Shown: positions 1 through 10,695 of the stretch, piece by piece
Layout of the letters: the number at the start of each line of letters is the position of its first letter
How positions within the stretch are numbered: position 1 is the first letter of the stretch
Source of the DNA: Trichobilharzia regenti
Taxonomy: Eukaryota; Platyhelminthes; Trematoda; Strigeidida; Schistosomatidae
Length of the DNA: 64,000 bases
Assembly (NCBI GenBank): GCA_944472135.2
Contig: OX235262.1
Span: 84,852,903 to 84,916,902, forward strand
Reading direction: 5' to 3'
Notes under the pieces: generated by a model
What the model saw: only the letters and a program-made list of their open reading frames with translations
Database searches by the model: none
Told to the model about the DNA's origin: nothing
Made by a program: the position numbers and the translations under genes

Positions 1-680
1 TAGTAAGTTCCGTCAATAAACTTTTCATTGATATTAGTTACATGGATAAATGGTTAGCACTGTTAGTCGTATATTAAGCTAAATATCTACCTATATGCGG
101 TGGGAACTGGTTTCAGAGCTTAAAAATTCTTGTTGTCTGTAGAAAACTGATAACAGACCTTGTGGAGGCTGAAGTTGCATTAAAGATTGCCGTTTGTAAA
201 CATGTAACTCTTGAAGTCTTAAGGTTAATACTTATCGTGTGGACAAGTTAAACGAAGTGATGTTGTGAAACACTTATTTGAAGACCTACTATAAGAACCG
301 TTTAACTGTGTTACATATATATCACTGCTTAATGAGTACGTAATTTTAAAGTAATTATACAATTCATCAACACTTTTTCATCTGTAACTGTGAAAATTTT
401 CTTCGTTACCATTCTTTTAATGGAGATACTTTTTCCCTGGGTCTAGATATCTATCTGATTTAGTACTTCATATCTTCCAAAAAAATCCAAATATTTTTCA
501 ACATGAGTGATTTAACAAAGCTGGAGAACAGTCGGATATAAGTGATTATGAAGTGGAATATAAAACTCACTTATACAATATTTTTAAACACTTGAGCAAG
601 TATTGTTAGCGTATATTTAGCTAGCTTTCTCTGCATAAAGACGAAATCGCCTCATAATGAAGTCATATATGTCGAAAACC
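1..680. other. Intronic DNA, nothing recognised
   Basis: AT-rich. No exon with splice sites and SLC4 similarity, no SINE head and no long open frame was seen. Confidence 0.5.
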
Positions 681-1060
681 AATAAAACCAACACTTGAAT
701 ATCAATGATATGCTCACTAGCGACTTGCCCTATTCAGGTAGGTAGTTACCTGGGCTTCTGGTGAGAAGTAATGACCAGTAGGGTGCAGAAGGTCGGGTGT
801 GAGGAAAAATACTCGCCGAAGACATTGGCTAGGGAGCGCGCTATGTTGTGAATTGGCAGAAGTTATAATTCAAGAACCATTGAATCGGGTCTCACTGGCT
901 TAATAGTCTAGGAGTCCGCTAGCCTTGTAACCAGAAGGTTCTGGGTTCGAACCATGGTAGTGGGTATGTACTACTGAAGAGTCCCAAACGAAACAGCTGT
1001 CCAGTGCTCCCGCGTTTTCCAATGGTTGTGTAACTAATGTCAGCTCATGATGAAATCCTG
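680..1060 (+). repeat. SINE-L copy, nearly full length
   Basis: It starts with the family 5' block (TGCTCACTAGCGACTTGCCC), runs through a tRNA-like head with B-box GGGTTCGAACC, then the hammerhead-like body (CTACTGAAGAGTCCCAAAC, GAAACAGCTGTC) and the terminal block TGATGAAATCC. This and the 53.3 kb copy show the full order of the repeat. A deletion has removed part of stem II in the body. Confidence 0.75.
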
Positions 1061-1389
1061 TAACCAATAAGGACTGTTTTTACCCACTTCTATTACTAAT
1101 GTTGGTCTCTTATGAAATCTACATCGAATATATTCCGAACCTCTAACAAACCCACGATCTGTACATATATTTATATGTCCATAAGATAAAGAATCAATCC
1201 TATCTCTTCTTTTCTTTTTTACGAAAGGCATTTATTGCAAATTTGTGATAATATACTTTATTTTTCTAATTGTCAGATCATAGTCTCCTTTTACTATTTA
1301 TTCATACAAGACAGCATTAACATCCTAGAGGAAACATTTTGTCAATTTCTAGCCAAATAAACAAATAAGTTGTTACACATCAATCTTCA

Positions 1390-1785
1390 AGTATTGGTTT
1401 TTATGGGGATTTTGTTTGTTTGATTGGTTGGAGGATTTCATCATGAGCTGAAATCAGTTAGAAAACTGGTTGTCTGTTCCATCCAACTTATGGACTCTTC
1501 AGCAGTGCACATCCACCAAAGAAGTTGCTAAGCCAGGACCTTCTGTTTACAAGGCTAGAGATCTCGTAGACCATTGGGCCACTGAGACCATAAATTCTAA
1601 CTTCTTCCAATTCACGACATAGCGTAACCACTTTATCGTCTTTGATGAACCTATGCCTCATCTTCAATCTGCTGCACCCTTATGGTCACGACTTCACACT
1701 AAAACCTCAGATCACTGCCTGAATAGGGCCAGTCGCTAGTGGGCAATAGATCGATTTTCAAGTACTGGTTTATGCAGGGATTTTT
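1390..1785 (-). repeat. SINE-L copy, minus strand
   Basis: Reverse-oriented full-length copy: GGATTTCATCATGAGCTG at the left end, the CTGTT/GGGACTCTTC-type body, the tRNA-like head, and the 5' block AGGGCCAGTCGCTAGTG at the right. The B-box region is eroded. Confidence 0.7.
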
Positions 1786-2084
1786 TGCTAGAAAAACCCA
1801 ACTTAAAACTGTTACTTCATTGTCATTTCTTTAACTGGTTTTCAGCGCTTTTATTTAAAAACGTCAAGATAATTTTAGAATGGAATGACGAGTGCAATTC
1901 GCAGTTACACCTATCGTTTCTGAAAGTGGAACAACGCGTTATTATTATTTTTATTATTCAATGTTTTATTCCTTTACGTATTGAATGGAATAAAGGTCTT
2001 CAAGCTAGAGCTTTGGAGTTTCGCTGGCATTGGTTTTATTTATTTTTTATGGATTGTGGTTTTTAGTCTTACACTCAAACTCCT

Positions 2085-2195
2085 TTCTCTGTCGGCCTTA
2101 CTGGTGGCTCAGCAGAGTTTTGGAGTGTGTTGGCTTGGAATCGAACCCAGGGCTAAGTTCATGGTTGGCTAGCATTCTACCACATAACCCCCCAA
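2085..2195 (-). repeat. tRNA-like SINE head, unassigned family
   Basis: On the minus strand there is an A-box-like TATGTGGTAGAATGCTAG and a B-box GGGTTCGATTCC spaced as in a tRNA, followed by a short body. It does not fold as an intact tRNA by eye. Confidence 0.4.
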
Positions 2196-2199
2196 CGTT

Positions 2200-3040
2200 G
2201 AAATAACGCGTTAAGAATACTATTTATGTTGTTAATATGTTGTAAAGAGATTTATTCACCGACACTGTCACACATGGTGCAGGTGATGTATGTCAATAGT
2301 AATTAAATTATGCATCAGAATTAATCCATGTCTTATCTTCTTATAATTATCCTGACAAAGCCTTTTTATTTTAAATGTAATATAAAAGGCGTGCTGTAGT
2401 TTTGTGGCATTTTCACTTAAATCGTCAGCTACTTTCAATATTTGCTTTTGCTTTACTCTACAATCTAAAATCATACTCTTTATCGAATCATGACATGCAT
2501 AACTAAGCGTTAACCATATTCATGCTAAGCGTTCTGTTGAAATATAAAAATGATTTTAATCGATTCTACTTAATGCTTATTATTTTATTTTTGAAGCAGT
2601 GGCTTTCTTAGTTCTGTTGTTTGCTGTCTAAGAAAAAATTATGATTTCTTTTGAAAAGTTTCCAAAGGCAATATATTTCAGTTTACTAGAGACAATCAGT
2701 GTAATTACTTCAGATGTAATTACTTTTGTAATTGCTCCAGTGAAATTTTATTTCCTGAAAATGGAAACAAAAATTACTCATGATAAATGTGCTTTCATAG
2801 TCTTTTCCATACAGAGAACAAACAACCTTCATTGTTGCTGATGAGCAGTTTTTGTTAACTGCTACATGAGTTTATTGCTGTAATTCTTATTTCAGGATTT
2901 TTTTTCATCCTTTATTTATGTCATCATTTATCACAATATCTCTGACTGTAACAAAAAAAATAATAACAATAAATAGTCGCCATTTGTATTATACACCTTC
3001 CGAACTCACACTGACTAATTCATGCTTTTCTGCTATTCAG
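2200..3040. other. Intronic DNA upstream of exon 1
   Basis: AT-rich, ending in the exon 1 acceptor. Short open frames here have no family resemblance and no exon structure. Confidence 0.5.
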
Positions 3041-3236
3041 GCATTTCGTGTATCCACCTATGATGCGAATACTGTTGATGATATTGTTAAAGCAATTGAC
3101 ATTTTTATGCAAGATTCATTGGTATTGCCACTTTCACGTCACTACAATGCAAATGCTCTGGCTGGAATGACGCGACAAATAGAAGCTTATCGAAGAGAAA
3201 CAGTAATTGAAAGAGACGTTGATCGACGCGTACGAG
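3041..3236 (+). CDS. SLC4-family anion/bicarbonate transporter, exon 1 of nine seen (end of cytoplasmic domain)
   Basis: First recognisable exon of an SLC4 transporter, a plasma-membrane carrier family that moves bicarbonate, chloride or related ions. The acceptor is a pyrimidine tract ending in TTCAG at 3040 and the donor is G|GTAAGC after 3236 (phase 1). The 65 residues start AFRVSTYDANTVDDIVKAID and contain the block QDSLVLPLS. This matches the end of the band 3 cytoplasmic domain, where human AE1 has a VFRIDAY start and a CSLVLPP block. Upstream exons for the rest of the N-terminal domain must lie before this window; I found none in 1-3040. The ATG at 2918 is in frame but lies in intron and is not a start. 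The paralogue is not assigned, so no symbol is given. Confidence 0.9.
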
Positions 3237-3644
3237 GTAAGCATTAATTAATGATAATAATATTATCAGTGCAGAAGAGAACACTGAGAGTGGGAATTAA
3301 TTTCTCACCAGCCTTTTATTTACCTAAGTGAAAACTTGAGCAGTTTCGGTCTTATACTATAAGCTTGTGCAAAATGTAATTGAGAATTTTAAGTTGTATG
3401 CTAAAACCTTATTGTCGGGCTTAAGTCTTGAAGTTTAAAGGATCACTTATTTCTTCATAGAACGCGGTCCCTTTTACTATGTATGATGTGTAAACCTAAT
3501 AAGGCTGAAAGAAAATCACAAATAAAGATCATCCTTTTAAACTGTATGATACTAGTTCTGTCTATTAGGCAGTCCTACTGATTGCTCTTAGTATTGTCTT
3601 TTTTAGATATCTACTTTCGGCATTTAGTTTTGTAGGGTTTCGAT

Positions 3645-3990
3645 TTGTTTTAAGTTTCCCCACGAATTGATATCAGTTAGAGAACCGTTAAAGATCAAGA
3701 AGATCTGGAAAGCTGTTTCGTCCTTCTTTGGGTCTCTCCAACTGTAAGCGGATCACAGTAGCTGGTAGTTGTGCCAAAATCGGGAACTAGCAGGAGTTAG
3801 GATTCATATGTCATCAAAATTTTGGCCCGATTATCTGAATGGTTCATTGAATTAGGCCTCGTGATTTGAAGGTACCTGGTTGGATCCCTCAATGGGTTGT
3901 GAACACATACGTCTGGAGAGTCCTAAACTAGGAAGAAACAGCTGTCTAGACCTCTCTGGTTTTCAGTAGTTCTCTAACTGATGTTATTCT
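3645..3990. repeat. SINE-L, degenerate inverted pair
   Basis: The left half is in minus orientation (CACGAATTGATATCAGTTAG, AGAACC). The right half is in plus orientation (GAGTCCTAAACTAGGAAGAAACAG, TCTCTAACTGATGTTA). Heads are eroded. The 250-400 bases on either side hold nothing I recognise. Confidence 0.6.
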
Positions 3991-4683
3991 TAAAATCTAC
4001 AAAATGTTTTATATATATTTCCATGGCAAACGCGTGTAAACTCAAAAAAAAATGTTAATTTTTTTCGTCATTATATCTCACATGACATTCAGATAAACAA
4101 AAGGATGGGATTTTATTGAATAAACGTCTATATAAATAGTAATTCGATTATTCGATGTGTTATCTACCATACTGACTTTATCTTATCATTATGATTTCAA
4201 AGTCTGTGTATGCGTCATTTTACTTACTTGCTACTTTAACCTCTGATTATACTTTTCAGCATAATACGATTTCCCCTCTGTCCTATTTCTTTCTTTCTTC
4301 TTCTTTTTCTGTAATATTTAAAATCAATCTAATCGTTGTTGTGATACAAATTTTCTGTTATTTCTGGATCTGTTATTATTACTACTATTAATAATGTTAA
4401 TGAATCTTAGAAGTAGACATAAGCGCATAAAAAAAAGTAAAACTCTTATGCTACTGATTTATTCCACTTTTTCTTTCCTTGTTTAAAAATAGCGCTTAAT
4501 TTAGATCTGTTTCATTTCTTGTTATTCTTTACAAATGATTTATATCACATCTAGTTATTTTTTTTCTTTTTATGTGTGTGCGTGTTAATTATATGCTGTA
4601 TTAAAATAAAGTTAAATAGAATTAAGTTGATAGTTTCCTCCTGTTTCTCCACAAATATACCTTTGTATTATATAGATATTTTC

Positions 4684-4900
4684 TCCTTTACTTTCCCAGT
4701 GGAACATTGGAGCTTCAAGCCTCCAGCTTGAAGTTTCTGTAGCAGTGTTTATTTTTACAGGATAGGGTTGCCAGCCTCATTCCCAACCTTTCCTCTTTAC
4801 AAGCTTTATTACTGGTTTAGTGAGGTAAAGAAGTGCGTCAGCTGGGAATCGAACCCCGGACCATGTGGATGGTCGGCGAGCGTCCCAACAGGATAATGTA
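4684..4900 (-). repeat. SINE-A copy
   Basis: Reverse orientation: body blocks CCCAGTGGAACATTGGAGC and GCCTCATTCCCAACCTTTCC, then the tRNA-like head with GGAATCGAACCCCGG and GGTCGGCGAGCGTCC. The end of the head is replaced after the A-box. Confidence 0.8.
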
Positions 4901-5064
4901 ATTGTCAAATTCAGTTTACTTTACTAATTGAAGTGAACATTATTCTCGTTCCCTATTTTTGATTGAAGTTATTTCCGAATCACACACGTCGACTAATTAT
5001 ATCCAGCCAAAATCCTTGGTCTCGTTTGACATGTCACATTTCCTAGTATAGATTCAAAAGAGGT

Positions 5065-5245
5065 GACTCTTATAGTCCACTGCCGTAGCCAATGTTGCTC
5101 TGACTTTTGAGATGATAGGTGCTGGGTTTGACTCCCATGGGGGCATAACTATCTTCTACTTGGGATGCAAGAACATCTTATCTAATGAGTCCCAGATACG
5201 CTCTGAAGCGCACTGCCTGAATCCTACTGTCAGTCATCATCAACC
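5065..5245 (+). repeat. Degenerate SINE-H (Sm-alpha-like) copy
   Basis: GGGTTTGACTCCCATGGGGG, then TCTAATGAGTCCCAGATACG and CACTGCCTGAATCCTACTG follow the order of the SINE-H B-box, hammerhead strand and 3' strand. The core is broken: the first core block reads CTAATGA and GAAA is absent. Confidence 0.5.
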
Positions 5246-5295
5246 ACGTGACGTCAGTGTTTCTTATTTAGTATTTAAAAGTCGTTATTATATTT

Positions 5296-5515
5296 TTTCC
5301 CTCACATTCCCCGGGGGAACATAGGCCTTCAAGCTAGTGGCCTGAAGTTTCTGTAGCAGTGTTTATTTTATAGGATGGGGCTACTAGCCTCATGCCCAAC
5401 ATTTCCTCTTTACCAGCATTAGTGAGGTAAAGAAGTGCGTCGACCGGAACTTGAATCCCGGACCATGTGTGTGGTCGGCGAGCTTGCTAACCGCTGTGCC
5501 ACCGACGTCCAAAGC
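5296..5515 (-). repeat. SINE-A copy
   Basis: Full minus-strand copy from GGGGGAACATAGG through CCTCATGCCCAACATTTCCT to GTGCCACCGACGTCC. The A- and B-boxes are recognisable (AATCCCGGACC on this strand). Confidence 0.85.
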
Positions 5516-5721
5516 CCGTTATTATATAGTCTGTGAAAATTTTTACTGAAAGCTTAAGTAAGCATTTAGGTATGTTTTTAAACGTCAATTCGGAGATTTA
5601 ACAAAATGGACATACCGTATTTCGCAAGTACTTTACATTAATCAGTTGGTTGCACTGAGAGAAATATTTCTGCCCTGAATAATTAGTCATCTAAATTATA
5701 TATAATATACTAGCAGTTTTT

Positions 5722-7110
5722 ATGATTGGCGTGTTTGAAATGCAAAATGTGATAACATATGGAAAATCACTGGTTTCAGTAAAGATATCAGTACATTTTG
5801 TCTCTAAAATCCTAGGCTCAGTAATCATGCATAGACTAAGCAGAACTCGGGAGGAACAGACAAGGGAAAATCAAGCAGGCTTTAGACCAGGTAGAGGGTG
5901 CATAGATCATATCTTCACTCTTCGACAGATTCTAGAACATAGACACACCTTTCGGCGTCCAACAATTGTCATATTTCTTGACTTGAAGGCGGCCTTCGAC
6001 TCCGTGGACCGAAAAGTACTATGGCAATGTCTGACTGTGAAGGGAGTGCCAAGAAAGTACATTGCACTAATCAAGGCACTCTATTCAAACTCACGTAGTC
6101 GTGTAAGGGCTTATGGGGAATTGTCATCTGAATTAGTAACAACCAGTGGTGTCCGACAGGGATGTCCACTTTCCCCATTTCTGTTTAACTTCATCATAGA
6201 TATGCTAATGGAAGTATCCTTAACTGAACGTAGTGACTTAGGAATCGACTTGTTACCAGGGAATAATCTAATGGACTTAGAATATGCAGATGACATAGTC
6301 CTGTTAGGGGAGGATGCTGACAAAATGCAGAGTCTTCTGAACACCTTGAGCAGCAATCTTCGTATGTTTGGCATGCGATTCGCCCCTGCAAAATGTAAGA
6401 TGCTGCTACAGGACTGGACCACGTCAACCCCTAACTTAGTGATAGGGAGTGAAGTGATAGAACATGTTGACCACTTCACCTACTTGGGAAGTTGTATTAG
6501 CACCAACGGACTGATTGGCGATGAAATCTCAGCACGGATCCGAAAAGCTCGAGCTGCTTTCGCTGACTTACACCATCTCTGGCGTAGGCGTGACATCCGG
6601 TTATCAACCAAGGGACGTGTGTACTGCTCATCAGTTCGCTCCGTCCTTCTCTATGGCTCTGAAACATGGCCAATACGCGTTGAAGACATGAAAAGGTTGA
6701 CTGCTTTCGATCATAGATGTCTGCGATCTCTGTCTCACGTTAGGTGGTTTCACAAGATAAGTAATGTTGACGTTAGGCGTAGAGTGTTGGGCAAAGAGGG
6801 AAAATCAATCGACGAGGCTATAAAGTTACATAGACTAAGATGGCTAGGTCACGTGGTGCGCATGCCTAACCACCGCCTCCCCCGACGGGCATTGTTAGCT
6901 GATATAGGTTCAGGTTGGAAAAGAGCCAGTGGTGGCCAAACAAAAACATGGCATCAATCCATGAAATCCTTGACAGTTAAACTGAGTCAGGTAGGGAGAT
7001 GCAGACTCCCGGGTTGGGGCCCTCGGGACTCTAGGAATCAATGGCTGGAGACAATAGGTGACATGGCTCAAAATCGTTGTCAATGGCGCAGATGTATTCA
7101 ATCTCTGTAA
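5722..7110 (+). CDS. RTE-type non-LTR reverse transcriptase, 5'-truncated open frame
   Basis: Reverse transcriptase that copies a LINE RNA into the genome by target-primed synthesis. The open frame is 462 codons. The palm motifs are intact: block [16 protein letters not shown] (residues about 82-96), block [13 protein letters not shown] (142-153) and the catalytic YADD (188-191). They are followed by the long RTE C-terminal region with [18 protein letters not shown]. The element-derived protein probably begins near residue 20 ([10 protein letters not shown]). The apurinic endonuclease domain and first RT blocks are missing, so this is a 5'-truncated insertion in intron 1. The undamaged frame suggests a fairly young copy. 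Confidence 0.9.
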   Translation: MIGVFEMQNVITYGKSLVSVKISVHFVSKILGSVIMHRLSRTREEQTRENQAGFRPGRGCIDHIFTLRQILEHRHTFRRPTIVIFLDLKAAFDSVDRKVLWQCLTVKGVPRKYIALIKALYSNSRSRVRAYGELSSELVTTSGVRQGCPLSPFLFNFIIDMLMEVSLTERSDLGIDLLPGNNLMDLEYADDIVLLGEDADKMQSLLNTLSSNLRMFGMRFAPAKCKMLLQDWTTSTPNLVIGSEVIEHVDHFTYLGSCISTNGLIGDEISARIRKARAAFADLHHLWRRRDIRLSTKGRVYCSSVRSVLLYGSETWPIRVEDMKRLTAFDHRCLRSLSHVRWFHKISNVDVRRRVLGKEGKSIDEAIKLHRLRWLGHVVRMPNHRLPRRALLADIGSGWKRASGGQTKTWHQSMKSLTVKLSQVGRCRLPGWGPRDSRNQWLETIGDMAQNRCQWRRCIQSL

Positions 7111-7372
7111 TCTTTCATATTCCTTTCTACCATTACCCATTCTGTTTCACTCCTATATTTGTCAAACTCTATTAATTCTCTCCACTCATCTTCTTGTCTA
7201 CCTCTGTGTGCTATTTGGAACGTGGCAACTCGAACTGCTGCACTTCGGTGCCAAGTTCTATGTTGAATCCAGACAGACAGACATTTTGTCAACAAGTTTT
7301 GGCGATAATTAAGCATTGGTTAGAAAATATTGAACGTTAGTGTTCACTGTAATGAAGACTGACTGACTAAAT
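5785..7372 (+). mobile_element. RTE-clade LINE copy, 5'-truncated
   Basis: It contains the reverse transcriptase frame plus a short 3' UTR (GTGTGCTATTTGGAACGTGG, CAGACAGACAGACATTTTG) and ends in a GACTGACTGACTAA tail near 7372. Short tandem tails are typical of RTE. It resembles schistosome SR2-type elements, named from memory. Confidence 0.8.
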
Positions 7373-7639
7373 TTCAACATATATGTATTAGCACAGAAAT
7401 GTAACACTTCAGGTTACCGCACTCAGTGTAGCACACAAAGGTAGTACAAAAAAAAGAATAGAAGAGGTTCAGTAAAACTATAATAATCATATATGTGAAG
7501 AGGAAAGAATAGTAGAATGGGGGGAGAACATCATGTTTTAGAGGATATGGAAGGTCACAAAGTGTGAATTCATCTTTGCCATTCAGAAAGATTATGAGTC
7601 TTATCTTATAATGTCTCAAGCCATCGTTCTTAGCATCCC

Positions 7640-8097
7640 AAGGATCCCATCCCTTCCTACGTGACTCAGTGCAACTATCAAAGACTTCATGGACTGACCT
7701 CAGGCTTTGGTGTGTTCATTTCTAACTATTTTTGAACTAAATCCTATATCAGCTAACACTGGTTGTTGAGGAGTCGGTGACTTGGCATGCACATCACATC
7801 CTAGCTATCTTATTCGATACAGTTACACAACTGTATCAACTAACTTTCTCTCCTCACCTAAAATTCTACTTCTGACCTCTGTTTTGCCCCTCGTATTATA
7901 AAATTTGACATTGGAGACAGAACGAAAACATCTATGATCAAAGACAGGTGGTATTTTCATATCTTCCGCTTTTAATGGCAATGTTTTACAGTCATAAAGG
8001 CAGACAGAGTGAACAATCACGCATTACACACGATTTTTGATCTATGGATGGATATCATATCGATGCCAGAGATGGTATAGTTTGCCGAATGAGATAA
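7640..8097 (-). mobile_element. Decayed RTE 3' fragment
   Basis: The minus strand aligns with 6550-7000 of the neighbouring copy. It includes ...LPLKAEDMK...FDHRCFRSVSNV...RILGEE and a ...TGTTAGCTGATATAGG... block. Several frame breaks are present. It lies opposite in orientation to the 5.8 kb copy and next to the pseudo-exon. Confidence 0.75.
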
Positions 8098-8128
8098 GAG
8101 CCTTTTGTATCGGTACTTTTGAATAGTT

Positions 8129-8262
8129 TAGGCATTCCAGCTATCCATTTATGATGCAATTACTATCGATGATGTCGAGGCAACTGACATTTCTATGTCA
8201 GATTCATTGGTATTCCCACTTTCACATAATTAAGATGCAAGTATTCTAGCTGGAATATGATT
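8129..8262 (+). pseudogene. Decayed duplicate of SLC4 exon 1 inside intron 1
   Basis: This stretch aligns with exon 1 from its acceptor (TTTAG|GCA) for 43 codons in the same frame. It reads AFQLSIYDAITIDDV..., then SDSLVFPLSHN, a TAA stop, and later LAGI. About 24 of 43 residues are identical to exon 1, one codon is deleted (at the DDIVKAID block), and two stops (TAA, TGA) are present. The match fades after about 8262, before the donor. It lies about 30 bases from an RTE fragment at 7640-8097. It is probably a relic of an exon duplication, perhaps once an alternative exon, and cannot be used now without a truncated product. Confidence 0.8.
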
Positions 8263-8299
8263 TATTCAGCAATCAGTTCTTGAGACTGACGCAACTGCA

Positions 8300-8375
8300 C
8301 AAATAGGTGAAGTGGTAGACACGCCTTATCGTTAAGCTGAGAGTAGTTGCAGTTCAGTCCTGAAACATCATATTA
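8300..8375 (+). repeat. Weak tRNA-like motif
   Basis: GGTGAAGTGGTAGACACGCC resembles a Leu-type D arm, and GCAGTTCAGTCCTG resembles a B-box. The arms do not pair convincingly by eye. It may be a further SINE head. Confidence 0.25.
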
Positions 8376-8829
8376 CACTGGCGGGAAGCAAATCACATAC
8401 CAAACCTTTAAAGATTTGTGCTTAAGGTGTTCAGAAGACTATATTTTAATTAGCGTGTTCTCCTGTAACAACAAATAACAGAAAGTTAAGAATAAAATTT
8501 AGAAAAAGTTGATTTAGGCAAATTGTTACTTTTTTCTAAAGATCTGTACATTATTATTGTAAGATCCGAAATTGAGGTGTACGCACCGGTTATCTTTAAA
8601 ATGATTCATCATGTGTTGTCTGCGTGTGTAGTAATTTTGTAAATATAAGGTTACTGTATTAAGATATCTGTTATTATATAGGTGGCTCACTCGAACAAGC
8701 ACAATATGAGTAAACATGGAAAAAAAGCTGAATACCTTCAAAGAACCACTGATGATCAGATATTCCCAGTTACTGATGAGTCCGGATTTAAGACAGCGTT
8801 GAACTAATTTTTACGTAGTTCTGTTTTTA

Positions 8830-9125
8830 TGGTACAGTTTCATGCTAGATGGCACACACCAGTCAGCAACGCGTATCTGCAACTTTACAGGAACTCATGT
8901 CCCTTCTGAGATTCGAGCCCGCGTCATCCTGTGCTGCAGTCAGAGGCTTTTCTCCGATTGCTCTCAACTAACCATTTAATACCAACAATTCAAAGTGCAC
9001 CTTGGTGGCAAGCTACCTAGAATGGTGGAACATTGCAAACCTGACTGATAGAATTCCGTCTGCACTAAACAAAGGACTAGGTACATCACACCAATTACTA
9101 GTGTCCAGTGAAAATTCTGATAAAT
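8830..9125 (-). repeat. SINE-C copy
   Basis: Reverse orientation: GGCACACACCAGTCAGCAAC, the B-box complement GAGATTCGAGCCCGCG, then the body TACCTAGAATGGTGG, CTGACTGATAGAATTC, and TAGTGTCCAGTGAAAA. The A-box is eroded. Same order as the copies at 19.9 and 57.4 kb. Confidence 0.75.
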
Positions 9126-9129
9126 TTTG

Positions 9130-9360
9130 TAACTGTAAAGTATTCAGTGCAGTCCTACAAGAGATCAATCGCGAGCCGGTATAGCTCAGTGGTAACATCT
9201 CTGACTATATCACTGGATGACGCTGGTTCGAATCCCAGAAGGGACATGAGTTCCTTTGAAGTTGCAGATACGCCTTTCTGACTGTTGAGTGCCAACTAGC
9301 ACGAAACCTAGGCCGAGTAAAGCTTCCTGCCGATTGCCTCCAACCATCTAACATTCTTAC
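9130..9360 (+). repeat. SINE-C copy, head and 3' end
   Basis: TATAGCTCAGTGGTAACATC (A-box), then GCTGGTTCGAATCCCAG (B-box), TTGCAGATACGCCTTTCTGA and GCACGAAACCTAGGC. It is in opposite orientation to the adjacent copy. This head is the best preserved in the family. Confidence 0.75.
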
Positions 9361-9814
9361 AACTTATTCGTCAAGAATAATAATATACTGATCAGACTGT
9401 GGCATGCTTTTCTTTGAGGTCATTGTAGCTTATTTCACTTTGGTAAACCAGTATACCTCGTAAGTTTGTAGATAGATTGTGTGTGTCTAAGTGTATTATC
9501 TTTAGAACGGATTTTCTGTGGTTAAATCATAACCTCATTCCATGGGTGCTAATAAGTAGTCTTTACAAGGATAACCATATTCAGTTATTAAGCTCCAGAT
9601 GACACCGTACTCACAAAACCATAATTTAAAAATGTACCTATTATTATTCATGTATTTTATGATCTTCCTCTGACTCCAAGATGAATAGAAGTCTATTGAA
9701 TACTCTAAATTAAGTCACTTACCTAGTTATCATTTGATGAAATATTCGTTTTTATCTAGATTGATTATCAATTCTTTATCATTAGAACATATTTATAATC
9801 TTTTGTTTTTACAG

Positions 9815-10174
9815 CTTTATTTACAGTAAGAAGAGTCAATGAACAATCACAGAACAATTTAGTTAATGGATCATTCCCTCAACCTTCATTCACTGTTAAA
9901 CAACAAGATGGTGTAATAAAACCTGATGGAGATAAACCAACAGTTCAGCCAACTGAAATTGAAACACCAAAATCTTCAAAACGTCAAAATTTTCTACGTG
10001 ATTTTTGTCCACCATTTATTGAATTAGCTCGTGGTATTAAACCATGGATTAAACGTATGCCAGGAGATTATAAAGATGCTGTGAAAAAAGAAAATATAGG
10101 CATTGTGTTTGGCAGTGTGCTGTTCATTTATTTTGTCAATTTATCTCCATCAATTACATTTGCTGCATTATTAA
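9815..10174 (+). CDS. SLC4-family transporter, exon 2 (linker and membrane segment 1)
   Basis: Acceptor TTTTTACAG ends at 9814. The first two bases complete an Ala codon with the last base of exon 1, giving ...RRVR-A-LFTVRRVN. A polar, poorly conserved linker (residues about 70-115) is followed by FLRDFCPPFIELARGIKPWI and the SLC4 signature IYFVNLSPSITFAALL, the first membrane helix (human AE1: IYFAALSPAITFGGLL). The donor is A|GTAAGT after 10174, phase 1. The frame stays open for 119 full codons. Confidence 0.95.
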
Positions 10175-10224
10175 GTAAGTTACAACGATAAAATGATGAT
10201 GATTTCGAATTAATATACATATAT

Positions 10225-10653
10225 ATATATTGCATGGAGGATTTCATCATGAGCTGACATCAGTTATACAACCACTGGAAAACCTGTGAGTATTGGACAA
10301 CTGTTTCATCCCACTTTGGGACTCTTCATCAGTACGCACCCATTGGGTTCTAACCCAGGACCTTCTGGTTACAAGGCCATCGAAAGCCCTTGGTGGAGGA
10401 TGGTTTCGAGCCCACGCCCTTTCAGACTGGTGCCTAAACCAGCGCCTTAGACCGCTCCACCACTCCGCTCGTCTTGTAACCAGAAGGTCCTGGATTCGAA
10501 CCCTGTCGGTGGGTGCGTACTGATGAAGAGTCCCAAACTAGGGTGAAACAGGCGGCTTTCCAGTACTCCCAGGATTTCCAGTGGTTCTCTAACTGATGTC
10601 AGCTCATGATGAAATCCGCCATGCAATCAAAAAAATTCCTACAAAATCAATAC

Positions 10654-10656
<3 letters not shown>
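10225..10656. repeat. SINE-L inverted pair around a tRNA-Leu relic
   Basis: A minus-strand copy (GGATTTCATCATGAGCTGAC ... GGACCTTCTGGTTACAAGG, to about 10385) and a plus-strand copy (TTGTAACCAGAAGGTCCTGG ... TGATGAAATCC, from about 10470) face away from a 70-base spacer. The plus copy has CTGATGAAGAGTCCC and GTGAAACAGG core blocks and ends in an (AT)n run. Confidence 0.8.
10391..10461 (-). pseudogene. tRNA-Leu(TAG) relic with D-arm deletion
   Basis: On the minus strand: GGTGGAG acceptor strand, CGGTCTAAGGCGC, anticodon-arm region GGTTTAGGCACC with TAG, a Leu-type variable arm TCTGAAAGGG, a TGGGCTCGAAACC T arm, then CTCCACC closing the acceptor, followed by A. About eight bases of the D arm are missing between GAG and CGG, and the anticodon loop is one base short, so it is not functional. 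It could be a tRNA-derived repeat head rather than a former gene. Confidence 0.65.

Positions 10657-10693
<37 letters not shown>
10657..10693. repeat. (AT)n microsatellite
   Basis: Uninterrupted TA dinucleotides directly after the 3' end of a SINE-L copy. Confidence 0.95.

Positions 10694-10695
<2 letters not shown>

Noticed and set aside
1785..2172. Overlapping hydrophobic frames as a membrane protein gene
   Set aside because: They overlap the end of a SINE-L copy and a tRNA-like repeat and show no family motif. The hydrophobicity comes from T-rich codons.
2918..3040. In-frame ATG and 41 codons before exon 1, as a possible start of the transporter
   Set aside because: A strong acceptor (TTTTCTGCTATTCAG) lies directly before the first residue that matches SLC4 proteins. 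The upstream residues match nothing, and the family has a long N-terminal domain.
6111..6479. Minus-strand frames of 77-122 codons inside the RTE region
   Set aside because: They are antisense to the intact reverse transcriptase, whose plus-strand motifs account for the region.
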